From: Staphylococcus pragensis
GTDB lineage: Bacteria > Bacillota > Bacilli > Staphylococcales > Staphylococcaceae
Reading direction: 5' to 3'
NCBI RefSeq assembly: GCF_004785665.1
Contig: NZ_SRPJ01000002.1
Location: 248,001-312,000 of the forward strand
Length of the DNA: 64,000 bases
The position numbers and the translations under genes are program-made. Of the stretch, positions 8,623 to 18,018 are shown piece after piece (within the stretch, counting starts at the first letter, position 1; each line of letters opens with the position of its first letter). The notes under the pieces were generated by a model, which saw nothing but the letters and a program-made list of their open reading frames with translations, was not told where the DNA came from and made no database searches.

Positions 8623-9804
8623 ATGCAGGAGAGATATCAAACCTACTTACAACAATGGAATAAAGATATTTCACAAAATATCTTAGTAGGCATATTGATG
8701 GGACTAGCCTTGCTTCCTACCACCATAGCATTCTCATTTATTGTCCACATAAGTCCAACTATCGGCATTATGAGTTGCGGGTTAATGCTCTTCTTCATAA
8801 GTTTTCTAGGTGTACGATTGAGTATGGTTTCTGGACCAAGTAGTGGTATTTCTATTGTGGGCGCGCCTTTAGTTGAGCACTACAATGTGCATTACTTAAT
8901 TGCCGCAACGATTGTAATGGGTATCGTACTTTTTATATTTGGACTATGTCATATAGATAAAGTATTAAAACTAATACCAGATACGGTAGTTATGGGATTT
9001 ATGAATGCCTTAGGTATTTTATTATTAACTACTCAAATTAAGTATATATTTGGTATCTCTGTTGCGACCTATATAGTCGCAATTGCTACGTTTGTCATTA
9101 TATTTTTATCTTCTAAATTGATTCGGGCGGTCCCAGCACCGTTGATTGCAATTATTCTTGTATCGGTAGGTAGTTATATATTTAAGCCTCATGTCCAATT
9201 AGTCCATGACTTAGCTGACATTCATATTGCTATACCGAAGCTTACTTTACCTACTGAATTATTTCATTATCATGCTTTAAGCGTCATTGTCTTATATGGT
9301 TTGACTATGGCTATTATTTCAGTAGTACAAACCAATTTAACGAACGAAATGATGAATGTAATTACTCAAAATCCTACCGATAAAGATAAAGAAGTGGTTG
9401 CTCAAGGTATATCAAACATGTTAGTTGGATTATTTGGCGGATATGGCAGTAGTGCACTTGTAGGTCAATCGAAGTTTAATCATAGAATGGGCGCGACTTC
9501 GCGTTTAGCAACGTTAGTAACAGGACTACTCTTGCTATCTTGTATTTTCATTTTAGCGCCGATTGTCGGATTAATTCCTATGGCGGTATTAGCTAGTGTC
9601 TTAATTACTATTTCACTTAACACATTCGATCGCCGAACGTTCAAGCATTTGCGCGAAGCACCTGTCACACGTACGTTTGTGATGTTAGTTACCATTATTT
9701 TAGTTTTAACCACGCATAATTTAGCAATCGGTGTTGTAGTAGGTACAGTCGTATACTATATTGTTCAATTTATTTTGAAAAAGGGAGGACGAAGCACGAC
9801 ATGA
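8623..9804 (+). CDS. SulP-family permease without a STAS domain
   Basis: A 393-residue membrane protein of the SLC26/SulP type: N-terminal segment NILVGILMGLALLPTTIAFS, MVSGPSSGISIVGAP near residue 69 and the family helix QGISNMLVGLFGGYG near 267. About eleven membrane segments. The protein ends right after the membrane domain, so the cytoplasmic STAS domain of typical sulfate/anion permeases is absent. It overlaps the amidohydrolase gene by four bases (ATGA), so transport and hydrolysis of the same or related compounds is likely; the substrate cannot be read from sequence. Confidence 0.82.
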   Translation: MQERYQTYLQQWNKDISQNILVGILMGLALLPTTIAFSFIVHISPTIGIMSCGLMLFFISFLGVRLSMVSGPSSGISIVGAPLVEHYNVHYLIAATIVMGIVLFIFGLCHIDKVLKLIPDTVVMGFMNALGILLLTTQIKYIFGISVATYIVAIATFVIIFLSSKLIRAVPAPLIAIILVSVGSYIFKPHVQLVHDLADIHIAIPKLTLPTELFHYHALSVIVLYGLTMAIISVVQTNLTNEMMNVITQNPTDKDKEVVAQGISNMLVGLFGGYGSSALVGQSKFNHRMGATSRLATLVTGLLLLSCIFILAPIVGLIPMAVLASVLITISLNTFDRRTFKHLREAPVTRTFVMLVTIILVLTTHNLAIGVVVGTVVYYIVQFILKKGGRSTT

Positions 9805-10928
9805 CAGAATATAAAGATTACGTTCAATGGCGTCGTTTATTTCATCAATATCCGGAAGTATCTAATAATGAATTTGAAACCACTCAACGCTTAAAAGAAA
9901 TTTTAAAAGAATATGATATTAAAATCATTGATATTCCGCTTGAAACAGGGTTTGTAGCAGAAGTAGGGAAAGGCGAACCTTGTATTGCAGTACGTACAGA
10001 TATAGATGCCTTACCAATTAAAGAACAAGTAGATCACGATTTTACCTCTTCTAATGAGGGGGCTATGCATGCTTGTGGACATGATATTCATATGGCAAGC
10101 ATTTTAGCAGTAGCGACACAATTAAAAGCACAAGAATCTGAATTAAAAGGGCGAGTGAAATTCTTATTCCAACCGGCAGAAGAAGTGGGGACAGGTGCAT
10201 TAGCAATGGCGGAAACAGAGGCACTAGATGATGTCAAAGCGATTCTAGGTTTCCATAATTATCCAACTTTAGATATAGGAGAATTTGCGATCAAGTCTGG
10301 TCCTATAACGTCAGCCGTGGATCGTTTCGAATTTAAAATTCGTGGAAAAGGTGCACATGCAGCTAAACCAGAACAAGGTAACGATCCAGTCATGGTGTTA
10401 GGTCAACTTATTACTAGTTTACAGACGATAGTGAGTCGTAATTTATCTGCCTTTGATAGTGCGGTGGTTACGATTGGCGAAGTATCTTCAGGTAACACAT
10501 GGAATGTCATTGCTGATAACGCATATGTTCAAGGTACAGTGCGTTCATTTAAACCAGAAATTCAAGACCAAATTGAACAACGTATGACTGATATTGCGAA
10601 AGGGCTTGAACAACTCTTTAATGTAGAAATTGAACTGGTTTATACGCATTTACCACAGGCTGTGATGAATGATGAGTTCTTAACAGAGCAGGCGAAAGAA
10701 GCGGCTAAGAAGGTTGGTTATAACGTCATTGAATTAGATGAACCTTATACCATTGGGGAAGATTTTTCAGGATTATTGGCTAATCATCCAGGTGTTTTTG
10801 CGTTTATTGGCTCTAATAGTGAGTATGACTTACATCATCCTAAGTATGATCCTGATGAGCGTATCTTGGAAAAGGTGCCTGAGTACTTCATAACGTTGAT
10901 TCATCAATTACTTGCTGAGTATGCATAA
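9801..10928 (+). CDS. M20D-family amidohydrolase (N-acyl amino acid hydrolase type)
   Basis: A 375-residue metallopeptidase-fold amidohydrolase of the hippurate/N-acyl-amino-acid hydrolase group. Two-metal site residues are visible in MHACGHDIHMA near residue 90 and QPAEEVGTGA near 127, with the dimerisation-domain histidine in KGAHAAKPEQG near 186 and the late histidine in YDLHHPKYDPDE near 348. It is translationally coupled to the SulP permease. It likely deacylates an imported N-acylated amino acid, but the acyl group and side chain are unknown. Confidence 0.87.
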   Translation: MTEYKDYVQWRRLFHQYPEVSNNEFETTQRLKEILKEYDIKIIDIPLETGFVAEVGKGEPCIAVRTDIDALPIKEQVDHDFTSSNEGAMHACGHDIHMASILAVATQLKAQESELKGRVKFLFQPAEEVGTGALAMAETEALDDVKAILGFHNYPTLDIGEFAIKSGPITSAVDRFEFKIRGKGAHAAKPEQGNDPVMVLGQLITSLQTIVSRNLSAFDSAVVTIGEVSSGNTWNVIADNAYVQGTVRSFKPEIQDQIEQRMTDIAKGLEQLFNVEIELVYTHLPQAVMNDEFLTEQAKEAAKKVGYNVIELDEPYTIGEDFSGLLANHPGVFAFIGSNSEYDLHHPKYDPDERILEKVPEYFITLIHQLLAEYA

Positions 10929-11056
10929 AAGGTGTTTGTTAGTATAGAATAATTTTTTACGAGTGCTGTTTGGTTGTGCATTTTCAAAAAGAATGATTAA
11001 AAGGGCTATGAAGTTGGGTAAATAGTGAGTGATTATTCTATAGGAGATGATTTAAC

Positions 11057-11938
11057 ATGGGTGCACAAGATCCAAGAACGAAATTTAAAACGTCAGATTA
11101 TGAGAAGCAAGAACAACCTGTACCAGGTTTGCAATCTGAATTAACGCCGCAACCAGATTGTGGTGAGGAATCATATGTAGGCCACGGACGTCTTCAAGAT
11201 TACAAGATGCTTGTAACAGGCGGTGATTCGGCGATTGGACGTGCAGCTGCGATTGCTTATGCGAAAGAGGGCGCTGATGTGGCAATCAACTATCTTCCGA
11301 GTGAGGAACAAGATGCGCAAGAAGTTAAAGCAGTCATTGAAAAAGCAGGTCGTAAAGCGGTGCTTATCCCAGGAGATTTACGTGATGAACAATTCAATTA
11401 TGATTTAGTAGAGAAAGCACATGATGAACTAGGCGGATTAGACAATGTGACTTTAGTAGCGGGTCATCAACAATATCATGATGACTTAAAAGATTTCGAC
11501 ACTGAATCATTTAAAGAAACATTTGAAACGAATGTTTATCCAGTCTTCTGGACAGTGCAAAAAGCGTTAGATTATTTACAACCAGGTGCTTCAATTACGA
11601 CAACATCATCTGTTCAAGGTTATAATCCTAGTCCAATCATTCATGACTATGCGGCGTCTAAAGCTGCGATTATTTCTTTAACAAAAAGTTTCTCTGAACA
11701 ATTAGGAGAGAAAGGCATTCGTGTGAATTGTGTGGCACCAGGGCCATTCTGGTCACCACTTCAAATTAGTGGCGGTCAACCTCAATCAGCGATTCCTAAA
11801 TTTGGTCAAGAAACGCCACTAGGTAGAGCGGGTCAACCAGTTGAATTATCTGGTACGTATGTATTGCTTGCTTCAGAAGAATCAAGTTATACAACTGGAC
11901 AAGTATTTGGTGTAACTGGCGGTATTCAAATCGATTAA
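11057..11938 (+). CDS. SDR-family oxidoreductase (YhdF/GSP39-like)
   Basis: A 293-residue NAD(P)-dependent short-chain dehydrogenase with a 48-residue N-terminal extension typical of the general-stress GSP39/YhdF group. The nucleotide-binding glycine motif is [12 protein letters not shown] near residue 54; catalytic residues are Ser in TTSSVQGY near 182 and Tyr/Lys in YAASKAA near 196. GPFWSP and TGGIQID close the fold. Start ATG follows TAGGAGATG. I looked for a SigB promoter upstream and found none convincing. The substrate is unknown. Confidence 0.88.
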   Translation: MGAQDPRTKFKTSDYEKQEQPVPGLQSELTPQPDCGEESYVGHGRLQDYKMLVTGGDSAIGRAAAIAYAKEGADVAINYLPSEEQDAQEVKAVIEKAGRKAVLIPGDLRDEQFNYDLVEKAHDELGGLDNVTLVAGHQQYHDDLKDFDTESFKETFETNVYPVFWTVQKALDYLQPGASITTTSSVQGYNPSPIIHDYAASKAAIISLTKSFSEQLGEKGIRVNCVAPGPFWSPLQISGGQPQSAIPKFGQETPLGRAGQPVELSGTYVLLASEESSYTTGQVFGVTGGIQID

Positions 11939-11958
11939 TTAATACAGTTGAAGTCAAT

Positions 11959-11987
11959 GCGAGAGTTGTTAATGCTCTCGCTTTTTT
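11959..11987 (+). terminator. SDR gene terminator
   Basis: GCGAGAG (11959-11965) and CTCTCGC (11975-11981) form a 7-bp GC-rich stem followed by six T. Confidence 0.8.
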
Positions 11988-12093
11988 AGATTTTAAAGAA
12001 GTTTTTGAGTGCTTTAGTTTCGGCTGATAACGCGCTGATACACATATAACGTCACTATTCGAGGTGAATATATGTAATTTTCATGAAAATAGG

Positions 12094-12122
12094 TTGACGT
12101 TAAATTAGTATTCTTGTAATTT
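12094..12122 (+). promoter_or_regulatory. Promoter candidate for the NhaC-type antiporter at 12164
   Basis: TTGACG at 12094-12099 and TAATTT at 12117-12122 with exactly 17 bases between them, about 40 bases before the coding start. Confidence 0.5.
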
Positions 12123-12163
12123 TAAAGTTAAACTGATGTCAGATTATAGAAAGTAGGTCAAAT

Positions 12164-13459
12164 ATGGAAGATAGGAAGAAAGGCAATGCCTGGGCATTAC
12201 TTCCTTTAGTATTATTTATAGCTTTATTTTTAGGTGTAGGTACTATTACAGGTGATTTTACAAGTATGCCGCTTAACGTAGCAATCACAATCACTGTGAT
12301 TGTTGCTTTAATAATGAATAGAAAAGAAAAGTTTGTAGATAAAGTTGAGATTTTCACAAAAGGGGCAGGCCATTCTAATATCATTTTAATGGTATTTATA
12401 TTTATTCTGGCTGGCGCCTTTTCAACGACCACTGAAAAAATGGGTGGCGTAACATCTACAGTTAATTTAGGTTTATCCCTTATTCCTCAAAATTTAATCA
12501 TTGTAGGATTATTTATCATATGTATGTTTGTTTCTATCTCCATGGGAACTTCTGTTGGTACAGTAGCAGCTATCGCTCCTGTTGGTTTCGGCTTTGCGCA
12601 AGCAACTGACATTTCTGCTGCGTTAGCGATGGGCACCGTGGTCGGTGGCGCAATGTTTGGCGATAACTTATCGATGATTTCAGATACAACGATTGCGGCA
12701 GTTCGTACGCAAAAAACTAAAATGAGTGATAAGTTTAAAGTGAATTTTTGGATTGTATTACCTGGTGCGATTTTAACTATTATTGTGCTTTTCTTCTTAA
12801 CGAATGGTGTAACCGTTGATCACTCAAAGAGTTATGACTACAATTTAGTGAAAGTCATTCCTTATGTGTTAGTCTTAATCTTAGCGGTGATAGGCGTTAA
12901 TGTTATCATTGTATTAATCGGTGGTACATTGTTATCAGGTATGATTGGACTGATAGATGGTTCTTTTGGCTGGCAAGGTTTATTAAAAGCAGTGTCTGAA
13001 GGCCTTATGAGTATGGAAGACATTGCGATTATAGCTTTACTAATTGGCGGACTAGTTGGTATTATTCAACATAATGGTGGCGTTGACTGGTTGCTTAACT
13101 TTGTAAGATCAAGAGTTAAGTCTAAACGTGGTGCGGAGTTTGGTATCGCTGGCTTAGTCAGTGCAGCGGATATTGCGACAGCAAATAATACAATTTCAAT
13201 CATTATGGCTGGTCCTTTAGCAAAGAATATTGCTGATGAATATGACGTTGATCCTCGTAAATCGGCTAGCTTACTGGATATCTTTGCAGGCTGTTTCCAA
13301 GGTTTCTTACCATACAGTCCTCAAGTTATTGCTGCTGCCGCAGTAGCAAGTATATCGCCGTTTAGTGTAATGCCTTATTGTATTTATTCAATTATGTTAG
13401 GTGTCTGTGGTGTAATAGCAATTATTTTACGCTATCCAAGAGTGAAACCTAAGGCTTAA
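12164..13459 (+). CDS. NhaC-family Na+/H+ antiporter-type transporter (first of two)
   Basis: A 431-residue, about 12-helix membrane protein of the NhaC ion-transporter superfamily. The signature GTVVGGAMFGDNLSMISDTT near residue 163 is characteristic, as is DIATANNTISIIMAGP near 326. Members exchange sodium for protons or couple organic acids or amino acids to cation antiport, so the exact substrate is uncertain. A second, only distantly similar family member lies at 40368. Monocistronic, with its own promoter candidate. Confidence 0.85.
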   Translation: MEDRKKGNAWALLPLVLFIALFLGVGTITGDFTSMPLNVAITITVIVALIMNRKEKFVDKVEIFTKGAGHSNIILMVFIFILAGAFSTTTEKMGGVTSTVNLGLSLIPQNLIIVGLFIICMFVSISMGTSVGTVAAIAPVGFGFAQATDISAALAMGTVVGGAMFGDNLSMISDTTIAAVRTQKTKMSDKFKVNFWIVLPGAILTIIVLFFLTNGVTVDHSKSYDYNLVKVIPYVLVLILAVIGVNVIIVLIGGTLLSGMIGLIDGSFGWQGLLKAVSEGLMSMEDIAIIALLIGGLVGIIQHNGGVDWLLNFVRSRVKSKRGAEFGIAGLVSAADIATANNTISIIMAGPLAKNIADEYDVDPRKSASLLDIFAGCFQGFLPYSPQVIAAAAVASISPFSVMPYCIYSIMLGVCGVIAIILRYPRVKPKA

Positions 13460-13591
13460 CGTAATTATTTTGGCGAACTAGTTTTATTTTTTAATTTTCG
13501 AAAATGAAAAACAAATAATTTATACATTTCAATAGTTGAAAGTTTGGTACTATTTATAAATGCGTTAAAATAAAAGTAAGAGTGAAAGTAG

Positions 13592-14116
13592 GTGAAGCAA
13601 GTGGCAAAGTATAACGTGGAAAATGAACATGTTGAAATTCATATTGAACGCTTATTAAAATATTCGCCAGAATTAGTTTATCAAGCATGGACAGATGTCA
13701 ATTTATTAAAACAATGGTTTATGACAACGCAACGTACAAATAAAGTGTTTGATGCAGACATTCATGAAGGCGGCCAGTATCGCATTGTAGATGCTCGTAA
13801 TGGCAAACAAAATGTGATACAAGGGAAATATGAAGAATTAGTTTCAGATGAATACATTAAAATGACTATCGGCATGCCTGAGTTAAGCGATAATGAAGAT
13901 GTAATTGAAGTAGAGTTTGAAGAGCGTGAGTCTGGTGGAACACAAATGTTCTTCTTTTATCAATCTTTAGTTGAAAAAGAGCGTCGTTTAACGGCATTAG
14001 AATATAAACATAAGAAAAAAGAATATCATGATGCGACTGTACATGGTCTAGAATTAATGTTTGATAAAATGCATGAAGTTCTACATCAGTACGTTGAAGA
14101 TAATGGATTATTATAA
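13592..14116 (+). CDS. AHSA1/SRPBCC-domain protein
   Basis: A 174-residue protein with the START-like Activator-of-Hsp90-homology fold. The hallmark N-terminal segment is YSPELVYQAWTDVNLLKQWF near residue 24, followed by GGQYRIVDARNG and IQGKYEEL. Proteins of this fold bind hydrophobic ligands; no specific role can be assigned. Two GTG starts are possible: 13592 (MKQVAKYN) or 13601 (MAKYN), the latter with AGGTG seven bases ahead. Confidence 0.8.
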   Translation: MKQVAKYNVENEHVEIHIERLLKYSPELVYQAWTDVNLLKQWFMTTQRTNKVFDADIHEGGQYRIVDARNGKQNVIQGKYEELVSDEYIKMTIGMPELSDNEDVIEVEFEERESGGTQMFFFYQSLVEKERRLTALEYKHKKKEYHDATVHGLELMFDKMHEVLHQYVEDNGLL

Positions 14117-14125
14117 TTTCAATAA

Positions 14126-14165
14126 ATAAGCGTCGAATAGATAACTATTCGACGCTTATTTTTTA
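14126..14165. terminator. Bidirectional terminator, AHSA1 gene / RpiR regulator
   Basis: A perfect 15-bp stem (14126-14140 with 14145-14159) with a four-base loop, followed by a T-run on the plus side. Confidence 0.88.
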
Positions 14166-14189
14166 TTTAGTGGGCAGGGGTTGCAGGGG

Positions 14190-15035
14190 TTACGCTAATT
14201 CACCTTTCTCTTTACGCTCGTTATATTTACGTAATAATGTTTCAAAGAAGATATGATAATTAATAAAACTAGAATAATCTGTCCCATCATATAAATAGAA
14301 TGTATTACTTGCGACATAAACATTGTAATTGGCATGTTGTGCAAGCGTATTATCTTTCATCGTCGTTACAGAAATAAAGTACTTTTGACGGAGCTTCAGC
14401 AAATTTGTAATATCAGTAAGCTGTGATGTTTCGCCAGATAACGAAATGATAAAGAACAAATCTTCATCTACTGAACGATTAAGTACCATTTTAATTTCAT
14501 GTTCATCATGTAACACAATAATATTTTTATGCATAGTTAATAAAATACGTTGTGCTTCTTCAGCTACATTTCTTTGAGCACGTCCTGTGCCGTATAAATA
14601 AACAGTTGAAGCATGATTAATTTTATCTGTTAGTAAATGATAATCAACACGGTCTAAATAATTGAATGTTGTTTCAATTTCTTGTTTAAACGCATCTATT
14701 GAATCCGTTGGCAATTGACTCAAAGATTCGCTTTCAAATTTCAAATATGATTTGAAATCACTATAGCCATCGAAACCAAGTTTACGTGTAAAACGATGGA
14801 TCGTAGCGTTGGATGCGTGCGTATATTGAGAAAGTTCATGAATTTTTAACGTTTTACATTTATTGATATTGGTATTAACGAAATGTGCAATTTGAAGGTC
14901 ATTATCATTTAGTTTATCGAAATTGGCATTTACTCTTTCATCTAATAGCACAATTACACCTCTAATTTTTTTGAAAATATTTTCACTCATAGAAAACATA
15001 AACTGATTATACAAAAATATTTCAAAATCAGTCAA
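14190..15035 (-). CDS. RpiR/MurR-family regulator divergent from the glucoside PTS
   Basis: A 281-residue transcription factor with an N-terminal HTH_6 domain (NDLQIAHFVNTN to HASNATIHRFTRKLGFDGYSDF, about residues 45-95) and a C-terminal SIS sugar-phosphate-binding domain (VYLYGTGRAQRNVAEEAQR and FIISLSGETSQLTD). It is transcribed away from the PTS gene, and an inverted repeat lies between them, so it probably controls that PTS in response to a phosphosugar. The start may be internal (Met13 or Met16): the first residues lack a clear ribosome-binding site. Confidence 0.85.
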   Translation of the reverse strand: MTDFEIFLYNQFMFSMSENIFKKIRGVIVLLDERVNANFDKLNDNDLQIAHFVNTNINKCKTLKIHELSQYTHASNATIHRFTRKLGFDGYSDFKSYLKFESESLSQLPTDSIDAFKQEIETTFNYLDRVDYHLLTDKINHASTVYLYGTGRAQRNVAEEAQRILLTMHKNIIVLHDEHEIKMVLNRSVDEDLFFIISLSGETSQLTDITNLLKLRQKYFISVTTMKDNTLAQHANYNVYVASNTFYLYDGTDYSSFINYHIFFETLLRKYNERKEKGELA

Positions 15036-15049
15036 CGCCGTTGTATATA

Positions 15050-15096
15050 TGAAAGCGTTTACTATAATATAGAATAAGTTATTAAGAAAACGCTTT
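15050..15096. promoter_or_regulatory. cre-like box and inverted-repeat operator in the rpiR-glvC divergent promoter
   Basis: TGAAAGCGTTTACT (15050-15063) fits the cre consensus at 13 of 14 positions. Its core AAAGCGTTT (15052-15060) is repeated as the exact reverse complement AAACGCTTT at 15088-15096, 36 bases away. A TATAAT (15063-15068) with TTGTAT 16 bases upstream lies in the same interval and would give the PTS promoter. The paired sites may serve CcpA, the RpiR regulator, or both. Confidence 0.5.
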
Positions 15097-15146
15097 ACAT
15101 ATTAATATTGTCACAACATAGATTGGAAAGATATGGGGGTAAAAAT

Positions 15147-16757
15147 ATGAATGCTATTAAACGTTTTGGGAGCGCAATGATAGTTCCCGTTTTAATGTTT
15201 GCATTTTTTGGGATTGTATTAGGATTTGCAACATTATTTAAAAACCCAACCATAATGGGTGGATTAGCTGATCAACACACTTTCTGGTTCAAGTTCTGGT
15301 CAGTAATTGAATCAGGTGGCTGGGTCATCTTCAATCATATGGAAATTGTCTTCGTAGTTGGTTTACCATTATCGCTAGCTAAAAAAGCGCCAGGACATGC
15401 GGCATTAGCAGCATTAATGGGTTATTTAATGTTCAATACATTTATCAACGCGATTTTAACACAATGGCCGCACACATTTGATGCCAACTTAGAAAAAGGT
15501 GTTGAAAATGTAACTGGATTAAAAGCAATTGCTGGTATTGAAACATTAGACACAAATATCTTAGGTGGTATCATCATTTCAGCGATTGTGACTTGGATAC
15601 ATAACAGATATTACAGTAAAAAATTACCTGAAATGTTAGGCGTGTTCCAAGGTTTAACATTTGTAGTCACTATTTCGTTCTTCGTCATGTTACCAATTGC
15701 TGCGATTACTTGTGTAGTATGGCCAACCATTCAAAGTGGTATTGAATCAATGCAACATTTTATCATTGCATCAGGATATATCGGCGTATGGTTATATCAT
15801 TTCTTAGAACGTGTCTTAATTCCAACAGGATTACATCACTTTATTTATGCACCAATTGAGGTTGGACCAGTTGTAGCTAAAGATGGTTTGAAAGCAGAAT
15901 GGTTCAGACACTTAAATCAATTTGCTGAAAGTAGCAAACCATTAAAAGATCAATTCCATTATGGATTCATGTTACAAGGTAATGGTAAAGTATTTGGTGC
16001 TATTGGTATTGCTTTAGCAATGTACTCAACAACACCTAAAGAGAATCGTAAAAAAGTGGCAGCACTATTACTTCCTGCAACTTTAACTGCAGTCGTGGTA
16101 GGGATCACTGAACCATTAGAATTCACATTCTTATTTATCGCACCATATTTATTTGTTATTCATGCTTTATTAGCAGCTACAATGGATACAATCATGTATG
16201 GTTTTGGTGTTGTAGGTAACATGGGTGGCGGTTTATTAGATTTCATCGCTACTAACTGGATTCCATTAGGTCAAAATCATTGGATGACTTATGTTGCCCA
16301 AGTTATTATTGGTTTAATCTTCTCTGCAATTTACTTCTTCGTATTTAGATTCTTAATATTAAAATTCGACATTCCATTACCAGGTCGTCGTGCTGAAGAA
16401 GAAGTTAAATTGTTCTCTAAGAAAGATTATAAAGAGAAAAAAGGTGAAGGAAACACTGACAATGCAGGTTTCACTCCAAACAATGAATATGAAGCGAAAG
16501 CACATTACTATTTAGAAGGTCTAGGAGGAAAAGAAAACATTAAAGATGTGACAAACTGTACAACACGTCTACGCTTAACAGTAAATGATGAATCTAAAGT
16601 AGAAGATAGTGGCTACTTTACACATGATCAAATGGCACATGGCCTAGTAAAAAGTGGTAAGAACGTACAAGTCGTAGTGGGTATGACAGTACCTCAAGTA
16701 CGTGAAGCATTCGAACATCTTGTTTACGATGAAAATGATAAAAATAAATCAAAGTAA
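15147..16757 (+). CDS. glvC: PTS IICB component, alpha-glucoside/arbutin type
   Basis: A 536-residue sugar permease of the glucose-glucoside PTS family. The IIC membrane domain covers residues 1 to about 410, with VVGITEPLEFTFLFIAPYLF as its conserved loop. The IIB domain follows after a linker, with the phosphocysteine in DVTNCTTRLRLT near residue 472. No IIA domain is fused, so it must use a separate glucose-type IIA protein. The open frame extends upstream, but the ATG at 15147 has GGGGGT nine bases before it and begins MNAIKRFGSAMIVP. No phospho-glucosidase gene is adjacent; exact sugar unknown. Confidence 0.87.
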   Translation: MNAIKRFGSAMIVPVLMFAFFGIVLGFATLFKNPTIMGGLADQHTFWFKFWSVIESGGWVIFNHMEIVFVVGLPLSLAKKAPGHAALAALMGYLMFNTFINAILTQWPHTFDANLEKGVENVTGLKAIAGIETLDTNILGGIIISAIVTWIHNRYYSKKLPEMLGVFQGLTFVVTISFFVMLPIAAITCVVWPTIQSGIESMQHFIIASGYIGVWLYHFLERVLIPTGLHHFIYAPIEVGPVVAKDGLKAEWFRHLNQFAESSKPLKDQFHYGFMLQGNGKVFGAIGIALAMYSTTPKENRKKVAALLLPATLTAVVVGITEPLEFTFLFIAPYLFVIHALLAATMDTIMYGFGVVGNMGGGLLDFIATNWIPLGQNHWMTYVAQVIIGLIFSAIYFFVFRFLILKFDIPLPGRRAEEEVKLFSKKDYKEKKGEGNTDNAGFTPNNEYEAKAHYYLEGLGGKENIKDVTNCTTRLRLTVNDESKVEDSGYFTHDQMAHGLVKSGKNVQVVVGMTVPQVREAFEHLVYDENDKNKSK

Positions 16758-16787
16758 GATAAATTGGATTTAATTTTTAGATAAATA

Positions 16788-16830
16788 GCCAGTAAATGAA
16801 TTTATAAGTTCATTTACTGGCTTCTTTATT
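16788..16830 (+). terminator. glvC terminator
   Basis: A perfect 13-bp stem (16788-16800 with 16809-16821) followed by a T-rich tract. Confidence 0.8.
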
Positions 16831-16849
16831 TACAATACCTTGTAGTCAT

Positions 16850-17020
16850 GTAAAGGCGTTCTTAGATAGATATTAACTCACTTAAGTTGCTATGCGTTCC
16901 TGGGGTGCCGTCTCAGCCTGTAGTCTTCGACTAGCACTGCTCCCCTAGGAGTCTTCACAACTACACTTCGTCATCTATCTTAGAACTACTTACGTAAGTG
17001 TGTGAACACTTACGTTCATC
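16850..17020. repeat. Dispersed repeat with terminal inverted repeats (family 1, copy B)
   Basis: A 144-base unit (16850-16993) starts GTAAAGGCGTTCTTAGAT and ends ATCTTAGAACTACTTAC, matching the unit at 8206-8347 in ends, length and internal layout (CCTGGGGTGC opposite GCTCCCCTAGG). It is followed by TAAGTGT and ACACTTA as a small hairpin, a feature also beside the 8.3-8.4 kb copies. A short fragment resembling the internal ACCTCAGGCGTCGC lies at about 17031-17045. It sits between the terminators of two convergent genes. Confidence 0.68.
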
Positions 17021-17072
17021 AATAACTCATACCTCAGGCGTCGCAAAGTACGTACCATTTACTTATAAGTAA

Positions 17073-17118
17073 AAAAAGGCCATTTCTATATAATTTATAT
17101 AGAAATGACCTTTTACTT
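17073..17118 (-). terminator. Terminator for the hypothetical gene at 17159
   Basis: A long AT-rich stem (about 17075-17092 with 17097-17114, one mismatch) with a T-run on the minus strand. Confidence 0.7.
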
Positions 17119-17158
17119 CATAACATGGTCGTGAGTGCTTCTTAATATGTTTCTTTTA

Positions 17159-17689
17159 TTAAGAAATGTTTGCTTTATGCATTACATGTGTTTTATACGT
17201 AGCTGATAATATATCAATATTGCGACAAGCAATCGTTTGTAGTAATTTAGTGAAAATTTCAGGTGGGCAACATACACTTGCACAGTTATTGTTTAATGTA
17301 TATTTAATGTCAAATTGATTTGAGAAATAAGTCATAATATCAATTACTTTATCTTTAATAAATGCATCTTGGAGGCCATCAATAGCGACATCAAATCGTT
17401 TAGAAGATTGATAAGATTGCTCTGAATCTAATAGCATATTTAAATGCTTAGGTGAAAGAATTTGGTAAATTGAGAATTGATAAAAACTTAAAAAGCTAAT
17501 GAAGTAGGGAAGCTGTTGTTTAGGCAAGCTTACTTCTAAAGCTGGAATATTATTGTGTTTAATAATAGAGTATTGGAAAGAGTCGCAAAACTTAACATCT
17601 TTGCAGACTTTGATTAATTTTTTTCGAGTCGATCTAGATTTCAAACCTACGATGTTGAGCACGTAAGTTTCGAATTTATCTAACAACAT
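17159..17689 (-). CDS. Hypothetical protein, 176 residues
   Basis: I do not recognise this protein. It is predicted soluble, lysine-rich at the N-terminus (residues 15-32), with hydrophobic and aromatic stretches around LPYFISFLSFYQFSIYQIL (60-78) and a cysteine cluster CASVCCPPE near residue 136. No signal peptide or membrane anchor is evident. Start ATG has AGGAGGTC upstream. It stands alone with its own terminator, beside copy B of the dispersed repeat. The cysteines could bind metal, but that is only a guess. Confidence 0.6.
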   Translation of the reverse strand: MLLDKFETYVLNIVGLKSRSTRKKLIKVCKDVKFCDSFQYSIIKHNNIPALEVSLPKQQLPYFISFLSFYQFSIYQILSPKHLNMLLDSEQSYQSSKRFDVAIDGLQDAFIKDKVIDIMTYFSNQFDIKYTLNNNCASVCCPPEIFTKLLQTIACRNIDILSATYKTHVMHKANIS

Positions 17690-18018
17690 GCAATGACCTC
17701 CTAATTTATTTATTATATGTAGAACGCATTTAGCTATAAAGACTTAAATAATCGTACGCCGTTCATTAATACACACTGATTGTATCACTCTTTTTGAATA
17801 TAATCACTAGGACTTTCGAACGAACTTTAATTTAATTTTTTTGTAATATAATCTTAACCATATTTAAACGTTTCGATATAATTACATAACAGTTAATTAA
17901 ATTTTCAGATTTTTATTAAACTCAAATATTTAAGTTTAGTTTTGAAAAATGAAGCATGAACTGGTTAATTGCATATGTTAAACTTAACTATAATTGTATA
18001 GTTTAAAGGAGTAATTAT
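17690..18018. other. AT-rich divergent intergenic region
   Basis: No gene seen in these 329 bases. A TATAAT lies at 17989-17994 in front of the HAD gene, overlapping the right arm of a small inverted repeat (GTTAA-AC-TTAAC, about 17978-17989), which could be an operator. The rest is AT-rich without clear structure. Confidence 0.4.
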
